A stretch of DNA of 64,000 nucleotides, taken from NCBI RefSeq assembly GCF_034627025.1, contig NZ_CP141049.1, positions 682,001 through 746,000 of the forward strand, read 5' to 3'. Of this stretch, positions 19,572 through 27,508 are shown in pieces (within the stretch, counting starts at the first letter, position 1; each line of letters begins with the position of its first letter). This DNA comes from Microvirga lotononidis. GTDB lineage: Bacteria; Pseudomonadota; Alphaproteobacteria; Rhizobiales; Beijerinckiaceae. The notes under the pieces were generated by a model that searched no databases, was not told where the DNA came from, and was given only the letters and a program-made list of their open reading frames with translations. Both the position numbers and the translations under genes were made by a program.

Positions 19572-19847
19572 GAGGCATCTCTCCAACTACCAGACGATCG
19601 CAATTAAATTAGCACCTTGCGCGGTGAAAGTGGAGAACAGAACAGCTTGATTTCACGCAAGGGAATGCCTGTGACCGAGGTACCCTGGCATAATTAAGCT
19701 CGGCTGTATTGTCAGCAAAAACGAACCGGGTAGCTGGCGATTCCGGCGGAGGAAACAATCGACCTTAGGTGGATAGTGGCTCGCCGTACGGCTGAGCTTA
19801 TCCATCCCTGTCCAGCCTATGTTTGGAACTGGCCCTCAGTAGCACTG

Positions 19848-20219
19848 TCAGGTTTCTTTCAGAGCTCGATCAAGACAGTCAATCAAGACTTGTGGATCGA
19901 AAGGTTTGCTCAGGAAGCAGATCGCTCCCATATCCAGTGCACGCGCCCGGATTGGCTCCTCGGGGAAAGCCGTTATGAAAATTATGGGCGTGCGCTGACC
20001 TTCGCCTACCAAGTGGCGTTTCAGCTCTAATCCGTTCATGCTCGGCATCTGAACATCCGTGATAAGACACGACGTGTCGTTCACACGAGGCGAGCCCAGG
20101 TAATCTTCGGCGGATGAAAATGTGTATACCGTGTATCCAATCGCCCTTAGAAGCCCCTTGATCGCGGCTCGGACGGATTCATCATCGTCAATGATTGTGA
20201 TAATCGAGGATTTTTGCAC
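19848..20219 (-). CDS. FixJ-type single-domain response regulator
   Basis: 123 residues. GTG start at 20219 chosen because GAAGGA lies about 9 bases upstream and the domain begins at once (VQKSSIITIIDDDESVRAAI). Phosphoacceptor Asp in CLITDVQMPSMNG, FITAFPEEP and FLSKPFDPQ complete the receiver. No output domain. Paralogue of 18003-18395; both carry the same ITDVQM and SKPFD motifs. Confidence 0.85.
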   Translation of the reverse strand: MQKSSIITIIDDDESVRAAIKGLLRAIGYTVYTFSSAEDYLGSPRVNDTSCLITDVQMPSMNGLELKRHLVGEGQRTPIIFITAFPEEPIRARALDMGAICFLSKPFDPQVLIDCLDRALKET

Positions 20220-20490
20220 GCGGCTCGTCCTTCTGCGTGTCCTCCTGCGTGCGAGAAACAAGAAACTTAGGATCATAGACCTCGCCAAGATAAATACGAC
20301 TCGGTCACGAAGAAGAAAATCATACGTGAGTATGGCTGTGCATTAGCTCATCATGCCTAAAATGTGACCCTGGTTATTCTCTGGCGTGGCCCTCCGGTTC
20401 ACACAGAATGAGGTCCTTCGAGAAAGGAAGCACAGGTAGGATTCCAAAGGGGGGTCCACTGTCGGATCCGGCCTTAGTTCTGACGGCATC

Positions 20491-20755
20491 GTCATGTCTG
20501 GATGGCGCCCGTTTGGCAATGTGATTGTTGATGACGTTTGGGCCTCGCGGGGCGGGTGCAGTCATGTCTCCGGCCTTTGCACGCGGTGCTGCATGACCGC
20601 AGGCCCTGATGTTTTACGCTGAAGCTGGTCCCTCTCACGTTATCGCGCTTGGCTGACGCAAGACAACACCACGGGTTCTCCAGTTCCGGCGGTCCATATC
20701 CGCTCTGGCTTCACATCATCTCATCATCACCGTGCCAACTGGATGCCCTCAGGGG
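20491..20755 (-). repeat. 265-bp repeat, copy 2 (IS1111 3' end)
   Basis: Inverted, diverged copy of 2111-2375. Lies immediately 3' of the IS1111 transposase relic at 20777, identifying it as that element's non-coding right end and a possible guide-RNA region. Bases 20220-20490 to its left show nothing recognisable. Confidence 0.8.
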
Positions 20756-20776
20756 CGAATAGTCTGAACTGGTTGT

Positions 20777-21094
20777 CTATGCCGCCGACGCGACAGCTCC
20801 ATGGCTCCCAGGCTCGTAAGCCGTGCTTCTGACCATCACCGCCCAGGCAATCCGGGCCATCTTATTGGCCAGTGCGACTGCGACTACCTTGAACGGCTTC
20901 TTGGCCAAGAGGATCCGGGCCCAGTCCGCCATGGTCGTCCTGGTCTTGCCGAACTTCATGCTGTAGAGCGCTGCGTGCGCACCGACGACCAGCAGCTTGC
21001 GCAGGTGCCGGTTGCCCATCTTGGAGATCGAGCCCAGCCGCGGCTTGCCGCCGGTTGAATGCTGCCGGGGCACAAGGCCGAGATAAGCGGCGAA
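20777..21094 (-). pseudogene. IS1111-group transposase, C-terminal relic
   Basis: FAAYLGLVPRQHSTGGKPRL to GSHGAVASAA. Interrupted by IS3 at 21094/21095; the preceding 25 codons lie at 22204-22279. Removing the IS3 element and one AAC restores QGSREFAAYLGLVPRQ. Confidence 0.88.
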
Positions 21095-21145
21095 CTGAAC
21101 CGCGCCGGGATTCCCGGAGGCTCCAACACCTGACAGGATGGAGCC

Positions 21146-21472
21146 ATGACGAAGCGAACACCCCCGTATTCACCAGAGGTCCGCGAGCGGGCGGTCCGGA
21201 TGGTTTTCGAGCACCGCGACGAGTACGCCTCGCAGTATGAGGCGATCCTGTCGATCGCGGCCAAGATCGGCTGCTCGCGTGAGACGCTGCGCCACTGGGT
21301 GCGCCAGGCCGAACGCGACCAGGGCCTTCGCCCGGGGCCGATGAGCGCGGAGCAGAAGAAGATCAAGGCCCTTGAGCGGGAGGTGCGCGAACTGCGCCAG
21401 GCCAACGAGATCCTGCGCAAGGCCAGCGCGTATTTTGCCCAGGCGGAGCTCGACCGCCGCTTCAAGCCATGA
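21146..21472 (+). CDS. IS3-family orfA (element B)
   Basis: 108 residues, [23 protein letters not shown] ([17 protein letters not shown]) and zipper ([20 protein letters not shown]). Overlaps orfB by ATGA. Intact, but its partner is broken. Confidence 0.9.
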   Translation: MTKRTPPYSPEVRERAVRMVFEHRDEYASQYEAILSIAAKIGCSRETLRHWVRQAERDQGLRPGPMSAEQKKIKALEREVRELRQANEILRKASAYFAQAELDRRFKP

Positions 21473-22162
21473 AGGCCTTCATCGACGAGCATCGTGAGGT
21501 CTACGGGGTCAGCCGATCTGCCGTAGGACCACCGTCAGCGACGCCGCTGCCCCTTGCCCGCGCGACCGGGTCAACCGGCAGTTCACGGCGCCGCGGCCGA
21601 ACGCCTTATGGGTGAGCGACTTCACCTTTGTCGCGACCGGGTCGGGCTTTGTCTATGTGGCCTTCGTGATCGATGCCTTCGCCCACCGGATCGTGGGCTG
21701 GCGTGCGTCACGCTCGGCTCGGGCCGAGCTCGATGCTCGATGCTCGATGCTCGATGCTCTCGAGCAAGCTCTCCATGACCGGCAGCCCTGGCAAGCCAAC
21801 CTCATTCACCACAGCGATAGAGGGGGTCAATACGTGTCACTGAAGTACACCGAGCGCCTCGCCGAGGCGGGGATTGAGCCATCGGTCGGCAGTGTTGGCG
21901 ACGCGTACGACGGTCCCTTCGACCTCTTGACCTCTATAGGAGCATCAATGCTCTGGCGGAAACCGTCATCGGCCTCTTCAAGACTGAGGTGATCCATCGG
22001 CGTGGTCCGTGGCGCTCCTTTGAGGCCGTCGAATTCGTCACCCTCGAATGGGTCGACTGGTACAATAATCGGCGCCTGCTCGAGTCCATCGGCAGCATTC
22101 CGCCCGCCGAGGCGGAAGCCACCTACTATGCCCAGCTTGAGCTCACGCCGATGGCCGCATAG
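21469..22162 (+). pseudogene. IS3-family orfB (element B), multiply broken
   Basis: Starts [14 protein letters not shown], then loses about 100 codons up to TVSDAAAAPCPRDRVNRQF. The integrase core follows (ALWVSDFTFVATGSGFVYV, HHSDRGGQY). It carries four tandem CGATGCT units at 21731-21758 and a 35-bp insertion at 21912-21946 inside GDAYD-NALAETV. The end ETVIGLFKTEVIHRRGPW to ELTPMAA is present in another frame. Confidence 0.85.
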
Positions 22163-22203
22163 AATCCAAGCCAATCAGCCTCCGGAAAACTCGGCGCGGT
22201 TCA

Positions 22204-22279
22204 AACTCCCGACTGCCCTGGAACAGCCTGGCATCGGGGACACTGGCCGAGAGACAGGAAGCACAGCTATGGTGGAACC
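22204..22279 (-). pseudogene. IS1111-group transposase, middle relic
   Basis: Encodes SVPDARLFQGSREF, the stretch that joins FAAYLGLVP at 21094. Cut on its 5' side by module copy 2. Confidence 0.8.
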
Positions 22280-22349
22280 TGATGGAGTGGATGCCCCCTC
22301 CTGACGGCATCACAATGTGCCAAGGTGGTGATCTGAGGATCATTCACAA

Positions 22350-23393
22350 ATGGAGAGGGCATCCGTGACAGACGTTAACATCATTGGTCTCGACCTTGCA
22401 AAGCGTGTCTTTCAGGCGCACGGCGCCCGCGCCGATGGGAGCGTGGCCTTTCGCCGGAAACTGACCCGCCAGCAGGTTCTGACGTTCTTCTCCAAGCAGC
22501 CACGTTGCATTGTTGCGATGGAGGCCTGCGCCACAGCGCATGACTGGGGCCGCGAACTTCAGGTTCTCGGGCATGAAGTGCGGCTCATCCCGCCGGTCTA
22601 TGTAAAACCTTTCGTTAAGCGCCAGAAGAACGACGCGGCGGACGCAGAGGCCATCGCCGAGGCGGCGGCACGCCCGACCATGCGGTTCGTCACAGTCAAA
22701 ACCGAGGAACAGCAGGCGCGAGCGATGGTCTTCCGCACGCGGGATCTTCTCGTGCGCCAACGCACGCAGCTGATCAATGCGCTGCGGGGGCATCTCGCCG
22801 AGCACGGCGTCGTCGCGCCACAGGGAACAGCCAAAGTGAAGCTGCTCAGCGATGTGATCGAGGACGTCAACACGACCCTTCAGCCACTGGTCGTCGAACT
22901 CGGTCGCCTCTATCTCGACCAGATCGCAGCCCTCGACGGCAAGATCGCGGATCTCGAGAGGGTGTTGAAACGCGAGGCCGCGCGTGGGGTGACGACGTCA
23001 CGCCTGCAGACCATGCCCGGGATCGGGCCGATCACCGCAATGGCGATCGAAACCTTCGCACCGCCGATGGAGAGCTTCAGACGCGGACGCGACTTCGCCG
23101 CCTGGCTCGGGCTTGTCCCGGTCCAGCACTCCACCGGCGGCAAGCAGGTGCTCGGGCGCACCTCGAAGATGGGCCAGCGTGATATCCGACGTCTGCTCAT
23201 CATCGGCGCGATGGCTGTCGTCAAGAGCGCAGGGCGCAAGAGCGCGCCGGAAGGCTCCTGGCTTGCCCGCATGCTGGCGCGCAAGCCGAGGATGCTCGTG
23301 GCCATTGCGCTGGCGAACAAGATGGCGCGGTCCGCCTGGGCCATGCTGACGAAAGGCGAGGACTTCAGAGTTCCGGCAGCAACGGCGTCGTGA
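22350..23393 (+). CDS. IS1111-group transposase (module copy 2)
   Basis: 347 residues, protein identical to that at 14721-15764, with the same DEDD residues. No base difference was seen in this half of the module. Confidence 0.92.
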   Translation: MERASVTDVNIIGLDLAKRVFQAHGARADGSVAFRRKLTRQQVLTFFSKQPRCIVAMEACATAHDWGRELQVLGHEVRLIPPVYVKPFVKRQKNDAADAEAIAEAAARPTMRFVTVKTEEQQARAMVFRTRDLLVRQRTQLINALRGHLAEHGVVAPQGTAKVKLLSDVIEDVNTTLQPLVVELGRLYLDQIAALDGKIADLERVLKREAARGVTTSRLQTMPGIGPITAMAIETFAPPMESFRRGRDFAAWLGLVPVQHSTGGKQVLGRTSKMGQRDIRRLLIIGAMAVVKSAGRKSAPEGSWLARMLARKPRMLVAIALANKMARSAWAMLTKGEDFRVPAATAS

Positions 23394-23747
23394 TCGGGAG
23401 ATCCGGCATCGATCCTGCCGGTGCGTCAGGCGTGTGAGGAGGTCGAGGAACAGTAAGGGCAAAACGATCGGTCAGATCGGGAGCAGGAAAAGCATTATCA
23501 CCCAAAGAGCTTCGCGCTCGGGAATTTGATCTGCACCTGCTCCGCGTATCTCCATACCGGCCAGCGGCATGATCATGGCCGCAACAGAAGGCCTGATACA
23601 TGACCGCACCCGATCACATGCCGAAGCTGTTCAGAAATCCCTTGCGCGAACGGGGGCATCCATACATGGGTGATGACGGATTGAGAAAGGCGACGTATCG
23701 AGGCGGGTGTCGAGCCTGCCTGAACCTCTCCAGGAGAGCGATACGTC

Positions 23748-25016
23748 ATGAACGAGACTACCAGCATTGTCCGCCTTCGTCAGCCCGACACGATCGACGA
23801 TCCCCTGACCGATCTTCTCCGAGCCGGCGCGCGCAAGCTGCTGGCCCAAGCCATCGAGAGCGAGGCCGAGGCTTATCTGGCCAGCATGCGCGATCTCAAG
23901 CTGCCGGACGGCCGCGAGCGCCTGGTCCGGCACGGCCATGGGCCTGAGCGCACGCTCCAGACCGGCATCGGCCCGGTGGCGGTCCGCCGGGTCAAGATCC
24001 GCGACCGCGGCGCCACGGATGATGCCGACCGCATCCGCTTTACCTCGGCGATCCTGCCGAAATGGGCGCGGCGCACCAAAAGCTTGGATGCGCTGCTGCC
24101 GATCCTGTACCTGCGCGGGCTCTCGACCGGCGACTTCCAGGAGGCGCTCTCCGCCCTGCTCGGCCAGGATGCGCCCAACCTCTCGCCCTCGGTGATCGCC
24201 CGGCTGACCGGCGAATGGCAGGGCGAGTACGAGCGCTGGCAGACGCGCGACCTGTCGGCGCGCCGCTACGTCTACGTCTGGGCCGACGGCGTCTACCTCC
24301 AGGCCCGGATGCAGGATCAGGCCGAATGCATCCTGGTGCTGATCGGCGCGACACCGGAGGGCAGGAAGGAGCTGATCGGCTTCCAGGCCGGCGTGCGCGA
24401 GAGCGCCCAGAGCTGGCGTGAGCTTCTGGTCGAGATCAAGCGGCGGGGCCTGGCCATCCCGCCCCGGATAGCCGTCGGGGATGGCGCGCTCGGCTTCTGG
24501 AAGGCGCTCGACGAGCTCTTTCCCGGCACGCATCATCAACGCTGCTGGCTGCACAAGACCGCGAACGTGCTCAACAAGGTGCCCAAGTCCGTGCAGCCCG
24601 GCATGAAGGGGGCCCTGCGGGAGATCTATCTCGCCCCGACCCGCGCTCAGGCCGAGGTCGCCCTCGATCTGTTCGAGGACGCCTATGGCGCACGCTATCC
24701 GAAGGCGGTGGAGTGCCTGCGCAAGGACCAGCGGGCGCTGCTAGCCTTCTTCGACTGGCCGGCTGAGCACTGGATCCATCTGCGCACGACGAACCCGATT
24801 GAGAGCGTGTTTGCGACCGTGCGGCACCGCACCGTGCGCACCAAGGGCGCGCTGTCTCCAACGACTGCTCGCCTGATGGTGTTCAAACTCATCATGGCGG
24901 CTGCGAAAACCTGGCGCCGGCTGATGGGCGAAAACCAGTTGCCGAAGGTGATCGCCGGTGTCAGATTCCAGGACGGCAGCGAGGTCATCCCGCTGCCGAC
25001 AAACAGCGCCGCCTGA
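23748..25016 (+). CDS. IS256-family transposase (module copy 2)
   Basis: 422 residues; same domain layout as 16119-17387. Substitutions are confined to two short patches, near residue 70 and around residue 235, plus isolated silent changes such as GGT to GGC near codon 390. Confidence 0.93.
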   Translation: MNETTSIVRLRQPDTIDDPLTDLLRAGARKLLAQAIESEAEAYLASMRDLKLPDGRERLVRHGHGPERTLQTGIGPVAVRRVKIRDRGATDDADRIRFTSAILPKWARRTKSLDALLPILYLRGLSTGDFQEALSALLGQDAPNLSPSVIARLTGEWQGEYERWQTRDLSARRYVYVWADGVYLQARMQDQAECILVLIGATPEGRKELIGFQAGVRESAQSWRELLVEIKRRGLAIPPRIAVGDGALGFWKALDELFPGTHHQRCWLHKTANVLNKVPKSVQPGMKGALREIYLAPTRAQAEVALDLFEDAYGARYPKAVECLRKDQRALLAFFDWPAEHWIHLRTTNPIESVFATVRHRTVRTKGALSPTTARLMVFKLIMAAAKTWRRLMGENQLPKVIAGVRFQDGSEVIPLPTNSAA

Positions 25017-25130
25017 TCGGCCCCATCACCTAAATTCCGTCATAGCTGTGCCGCTTCTGCTGCGGTTATCAGGAGCGGCAGGAGGCAGTGAGTGCGCGGC
25101 GGGCATCGAGGAGGCAGCGGCGCGAGGGCT

Positions 25131-26533
25131 GTAGAAATTGGAGTGGCGCAGTCTCCAGCATGCTTAGGATATGGGGTTAAGCAGCAACGTCAATCATCTC
25201 CTGGCTCGATGAGATTTTGGGAAGCGTCTTCCAGCCATCGACCTTGCGCATCGTGATCTGGCCGGACGCCAGCAGCGCCCAGAACAGCATGGCCGCGGTC
25301 GCCGCTGAAGGCAGCACCGTCTGGGTCTTGATCCGCCGCTTGAACTCCTCATGCAGCCGCTCGATCGCATTGGTGGTTCGGGCCGACTTCCACTGCGAGG
25401 GCGGCAGCTTTGTGAACGCAAACAGTGCCTCGCCGGCCTCCTCCAGGCTGTCGGCCACCGCCGGATGCCGCAGCTGCCATTTGCGAACAAAGGCTTTGCG
25501 CCGCTCCTTCATCTCCTCGGCCGTGGCGGCATAGATCATATCCGTGTAATCGGCCGTGATCTCCTCATGCAGCCGCTTGGGCGCATGGGCGAGCAGATTG
25601 CGGTGCTTATGCACCGTGCAGCGCTGCAGCGGGACCCCCTCCCACACCGCCGCGAGCGCCTGCTCCAGGCCCGGCGCGCCATCCACAATGACAAAGGCCG
25701 GCCGGCGCAGCTGGCGTGCCACGAGGTCGTCGAGCACCGCACGCCAGGCGGCCGTGGTCTCCCCGCCCATGTTCTTGACCGCCAGCAGCACCTTCTGGCC
25801 ATCCTCGCGCACCCCGATCACCACCAGCAGCGAAATCGAGGTCGCCTTCCTGTCGAGCCGGACCCGCACCACCGTGCCGTCGAGGATCAGCCGCACGATC
25901 GGCTCGTCGGCGAGCGAGCGCTGGTTCCAGGCTTGCCAGTCGGTCTGCACCTTGCGCCAGACCCGGCTGACCGTGTCCTTGCCGATGGCTCCGCCGAACA
26001 GGGCGGCTAAGGCCCGGCGGACCCGCCGGGTGTTGGTGCCGGCCAGATACGCTGAGGCAATCAGCGCATCGGCGGCCTTGGTGCGCCGCTGATAAGCCCG
26101 AAGGGTTGCGCTTCTCCACTCAGTGGTGCGGCCATCCTCGGTACGCAAGCGCGCTCGCGGCACCGAAATCTCTGTCTGGCCAAAGGTGCCGGTCAGGCTG
26201 CGGCAGCGGCTGCCATGGCGATAGCCGTGAGTGGAGGCGGGTGGTGCGGGACGCTCCTTGCGGCCATAGCGCGGCCGGCCCAGAGCCGCCTCGAGTTCCG
26301 CCTGAATGAGGGCTTCGATCCAGCCCCGCACCCGCTCGCGCACGCCGGTCTCGATCGGGTCGATCCAATCGTCGAAAAGCCGGGCTTGCGGCTGGCCGGC
26401 AGGATGCGCAGCATCTGTCTTGCTGATAAGGTCCGTCATGGCGTGGTCTCCCACGGGACCGGAGCGCTCCAACGCCCGAATCCCGCTGTGTGGGTTGCAG
26501 CACCCGGAGACTACGCCACCCTCAAAAGTCTAC
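25131..26533 (-). mobile_element. IS256-family element, second type
   Basis: Inverted ends GTAGA...GTGGCGCAGTCTCC at 25131 and the complementary end at 26533 (GGAGACTACGCCAC...GTCTAC). 1403 bp, one gene. No 8-bp duplication is visible in the flanks. Confidence 0.85.
25177..26439 (-). CDS. IS256-family transposase, second type
   Basis: 420 residues from MTDLISKTDAAHPAGQPQ (ATG at 26439; GGGAG upstream). DDE: VRLILDGTVVRVR, VIVDGAPGLEQAL and ARTTNAIERLHEEFKRR. CTVHKHRNLLAH is the conserved insertion-helix motif. Not close to the module IS256. Intact. The 116 bp from the right end to 26649 show nothing recognisable. Confidence 0.92.
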   Translation of the reverse strand: MTDLISKTDAAHPAGQPQARLFDDWIDPIETGVRERVRGWIEALIQAELEAALGRPRYGRKERPAPPASTHGYRHGSRCRSLTGTFGQTEISVPRARLRTEDGRTTEWRSATLRAYQRRTKAADALIASAYLAGTNTRRVRRALAALFGGAIGKDTVSRVWRKVQTDWQAWNQRSLADEPIVRLILDGTVVRVRLDRKATSISLLVVIGVREDGQKVLLAVKNMGGETTAAWRAVLDDLVARQLRRPAFVIVDGAPGLEQALAAVWEGVPLQRCTVHKHRNLLAHAPKRLHEEITADYTDMIYAATAEEMKERRKAFVRKWQLRHPAVADSLEEAGEALFAFTKLPPSQWKSARTTNAIERLHEEFKRRIKTQTVLPSAATAAMLFWALLASGQITMRKVDGWKTLPKISSSQEMIDVAA

Positions 26534-26649
26534 CACCTCCCGGACGGCACCCCCCCATTGCTATTCGTCAGATTTACTGCCGCTTGGTGAGCGTCACTCG
26601 CCATCAAGTTTGGGTTAGCATTGTACAATCCCGTTGTGGCTGCGATCGG

Positions 26650-27303
26650 TCACCCTGGCACTTTGGCTTGATCGGACCTTTCACCCTCTGCAACAATTTG
26701 CAACGCGTCATCGGGAAGAGGTCGCTGGAGCTTTAGGGCTTCTTCAGTTGGGGCATTGAGCCAAATGTCATATTCCTCAGGCGTGGTCAGGATCACCGGC
26801 ATCGCTTTCGGATGGATCGGGCTCACCACGCCATTCGGTTCCGATGTCAGAAATGAATAGAGCAGGTGTTCACCTTCAACAGGATCAGCCTTTGTTCCAC
26901 CGACGCCGGTCCATGGTCGCCAAATGCCAGCAAAGGCGGCGAGGGGACGCTCTTCATTCAGGGCAAACCAAACAGGCGTTTTGCGTGGGCGAGTATCCTT
27001 ATATTCTGAGAACGATGTCAGGGGAATAAGGGCTCGGTACTGCGGCTTGAGCCAGGCACGCCAGAACGGTGAGCCGACATTGCGCACGTTCGTCACCGGA
27101 TGATTGCCAATCTTCGGGGGAGGGGGGAAGCCCCAGCGCATCTGGATCAGCTCGCGCTTGCCGTCATGCTTTCTGATGACCGGCGCCATCTGGTCTGGAA
27201 AGATGGCTGACAGGGGAGGGAGGTTGCCTGCGCTGTCGCGGGTTACATCGAAGGCCTGCCGCATCGCGGCCTGTGTTGCGTAAGAGCTATAGAGATTGCA
27301 CAC
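26650..27303 (-). CDS. SOS response-associated peptidase (SRAP, YedK/HMCES family)
   Basis: 217 residues. GTG start at 27303 fixed by the family rule that Cys follows the initiator: the protein begins (M)CNLYSSYATQ, and GGAAGG precedes the GTG. SRAP proteins form a covalent thiazolidine bond between Cys2 and abasic sites in single-stranded DNA. Other family positions visible: TNVRNVGSPFW, the Glu in LTSFSEYKD, and the His in SPIHPKAMPVIL. Divergent from the helicase gene, with a 205-bp shared upstream region. Fits a DNA-protection role on a plasmid or phage-derived block. Confidence 0.88.
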   Translation of the reverse strand: MCNLYSSYATQAAMRQAFDVTRDSAGNLPPLSAIFPDQMAPVIRKHDGKRELIQMRWGFPPPPKIGNHPVTNVRNVGSPFWRAWLKPQYRALIPLTSFSEYKDTRPRKTPVWFALNEERPLAAFAGIWRPWTGVGGTKADPVEGEHLLYSFLTSEPNGVVSPIHPKAMPVILTTPEEYDIWLNAPTEEALKLQRPLPDDALQIVAEGERSDQAKVPG

Positions 27304-27444
27304 GGGTGGAACCTTCCGTCTTGGCATTCGGGCCTTCGATCCAATCAGACGCATTTGTCTGCACCCAACGTGACAATAAGCGCTGCCCCGCGCAACCCTT
27401 CAGGGTATAATCAGGGCAATCGGTGGACCGCGTTCTGATTTGCG

Positions 27445-27461
27445 AATCATGACGCATGATT
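27445..27461. promoter_or_regulatory. palindrome between SRAP and helicase genes
   Basis: AATCATG-ACG-CATGATT, perfect 7-bp arms, in the 205-bp divergent region. Possible operator shared by both genes. A TATAAT hexamer lies at 27406-27411 on the + strand, without a convincing -35. Confidence 0.4.
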
Positions 27462-27508
27462 GGTCCGCCCCTTCACTCGTTTCCCATTGCATTTCAGATC
27501 CTTGACCG

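Larger units (their letters stand above)
21095..22203 (+). mobile_element. IS3-family element B, internally damaged
   Basis: Inverted ends TGAACCGCGCCG...CCGGAGGCT (27 bp with a few mismatches) at 21095 and 22203, and a 3-bp target duplication AAC (21092-21094, 22204-22206), typical of IS3. Inserted in an IS1111 transposase gene. Confidence 0.9.
22280..25048 (+). repeat. 2.77-kb direct repeat, copy 2 (IS1111+IS256 module)
   Basis: Second copy of 14651-17419, same orientation, 7629 bp downstream. Left flank here is an IS1111 relic, right flank is a short unidentified GC-rich stretch (25049-25130). The non-coding part 23394-23747 corresponds to 15765-16118. Confidence 0.95.

Noticed and set aside
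21731..21758. 7-bp tandem repeat as an iteron set
   Set aside because: It lies inside an IS3 orfB and keeps frame; no replication gene nearby.
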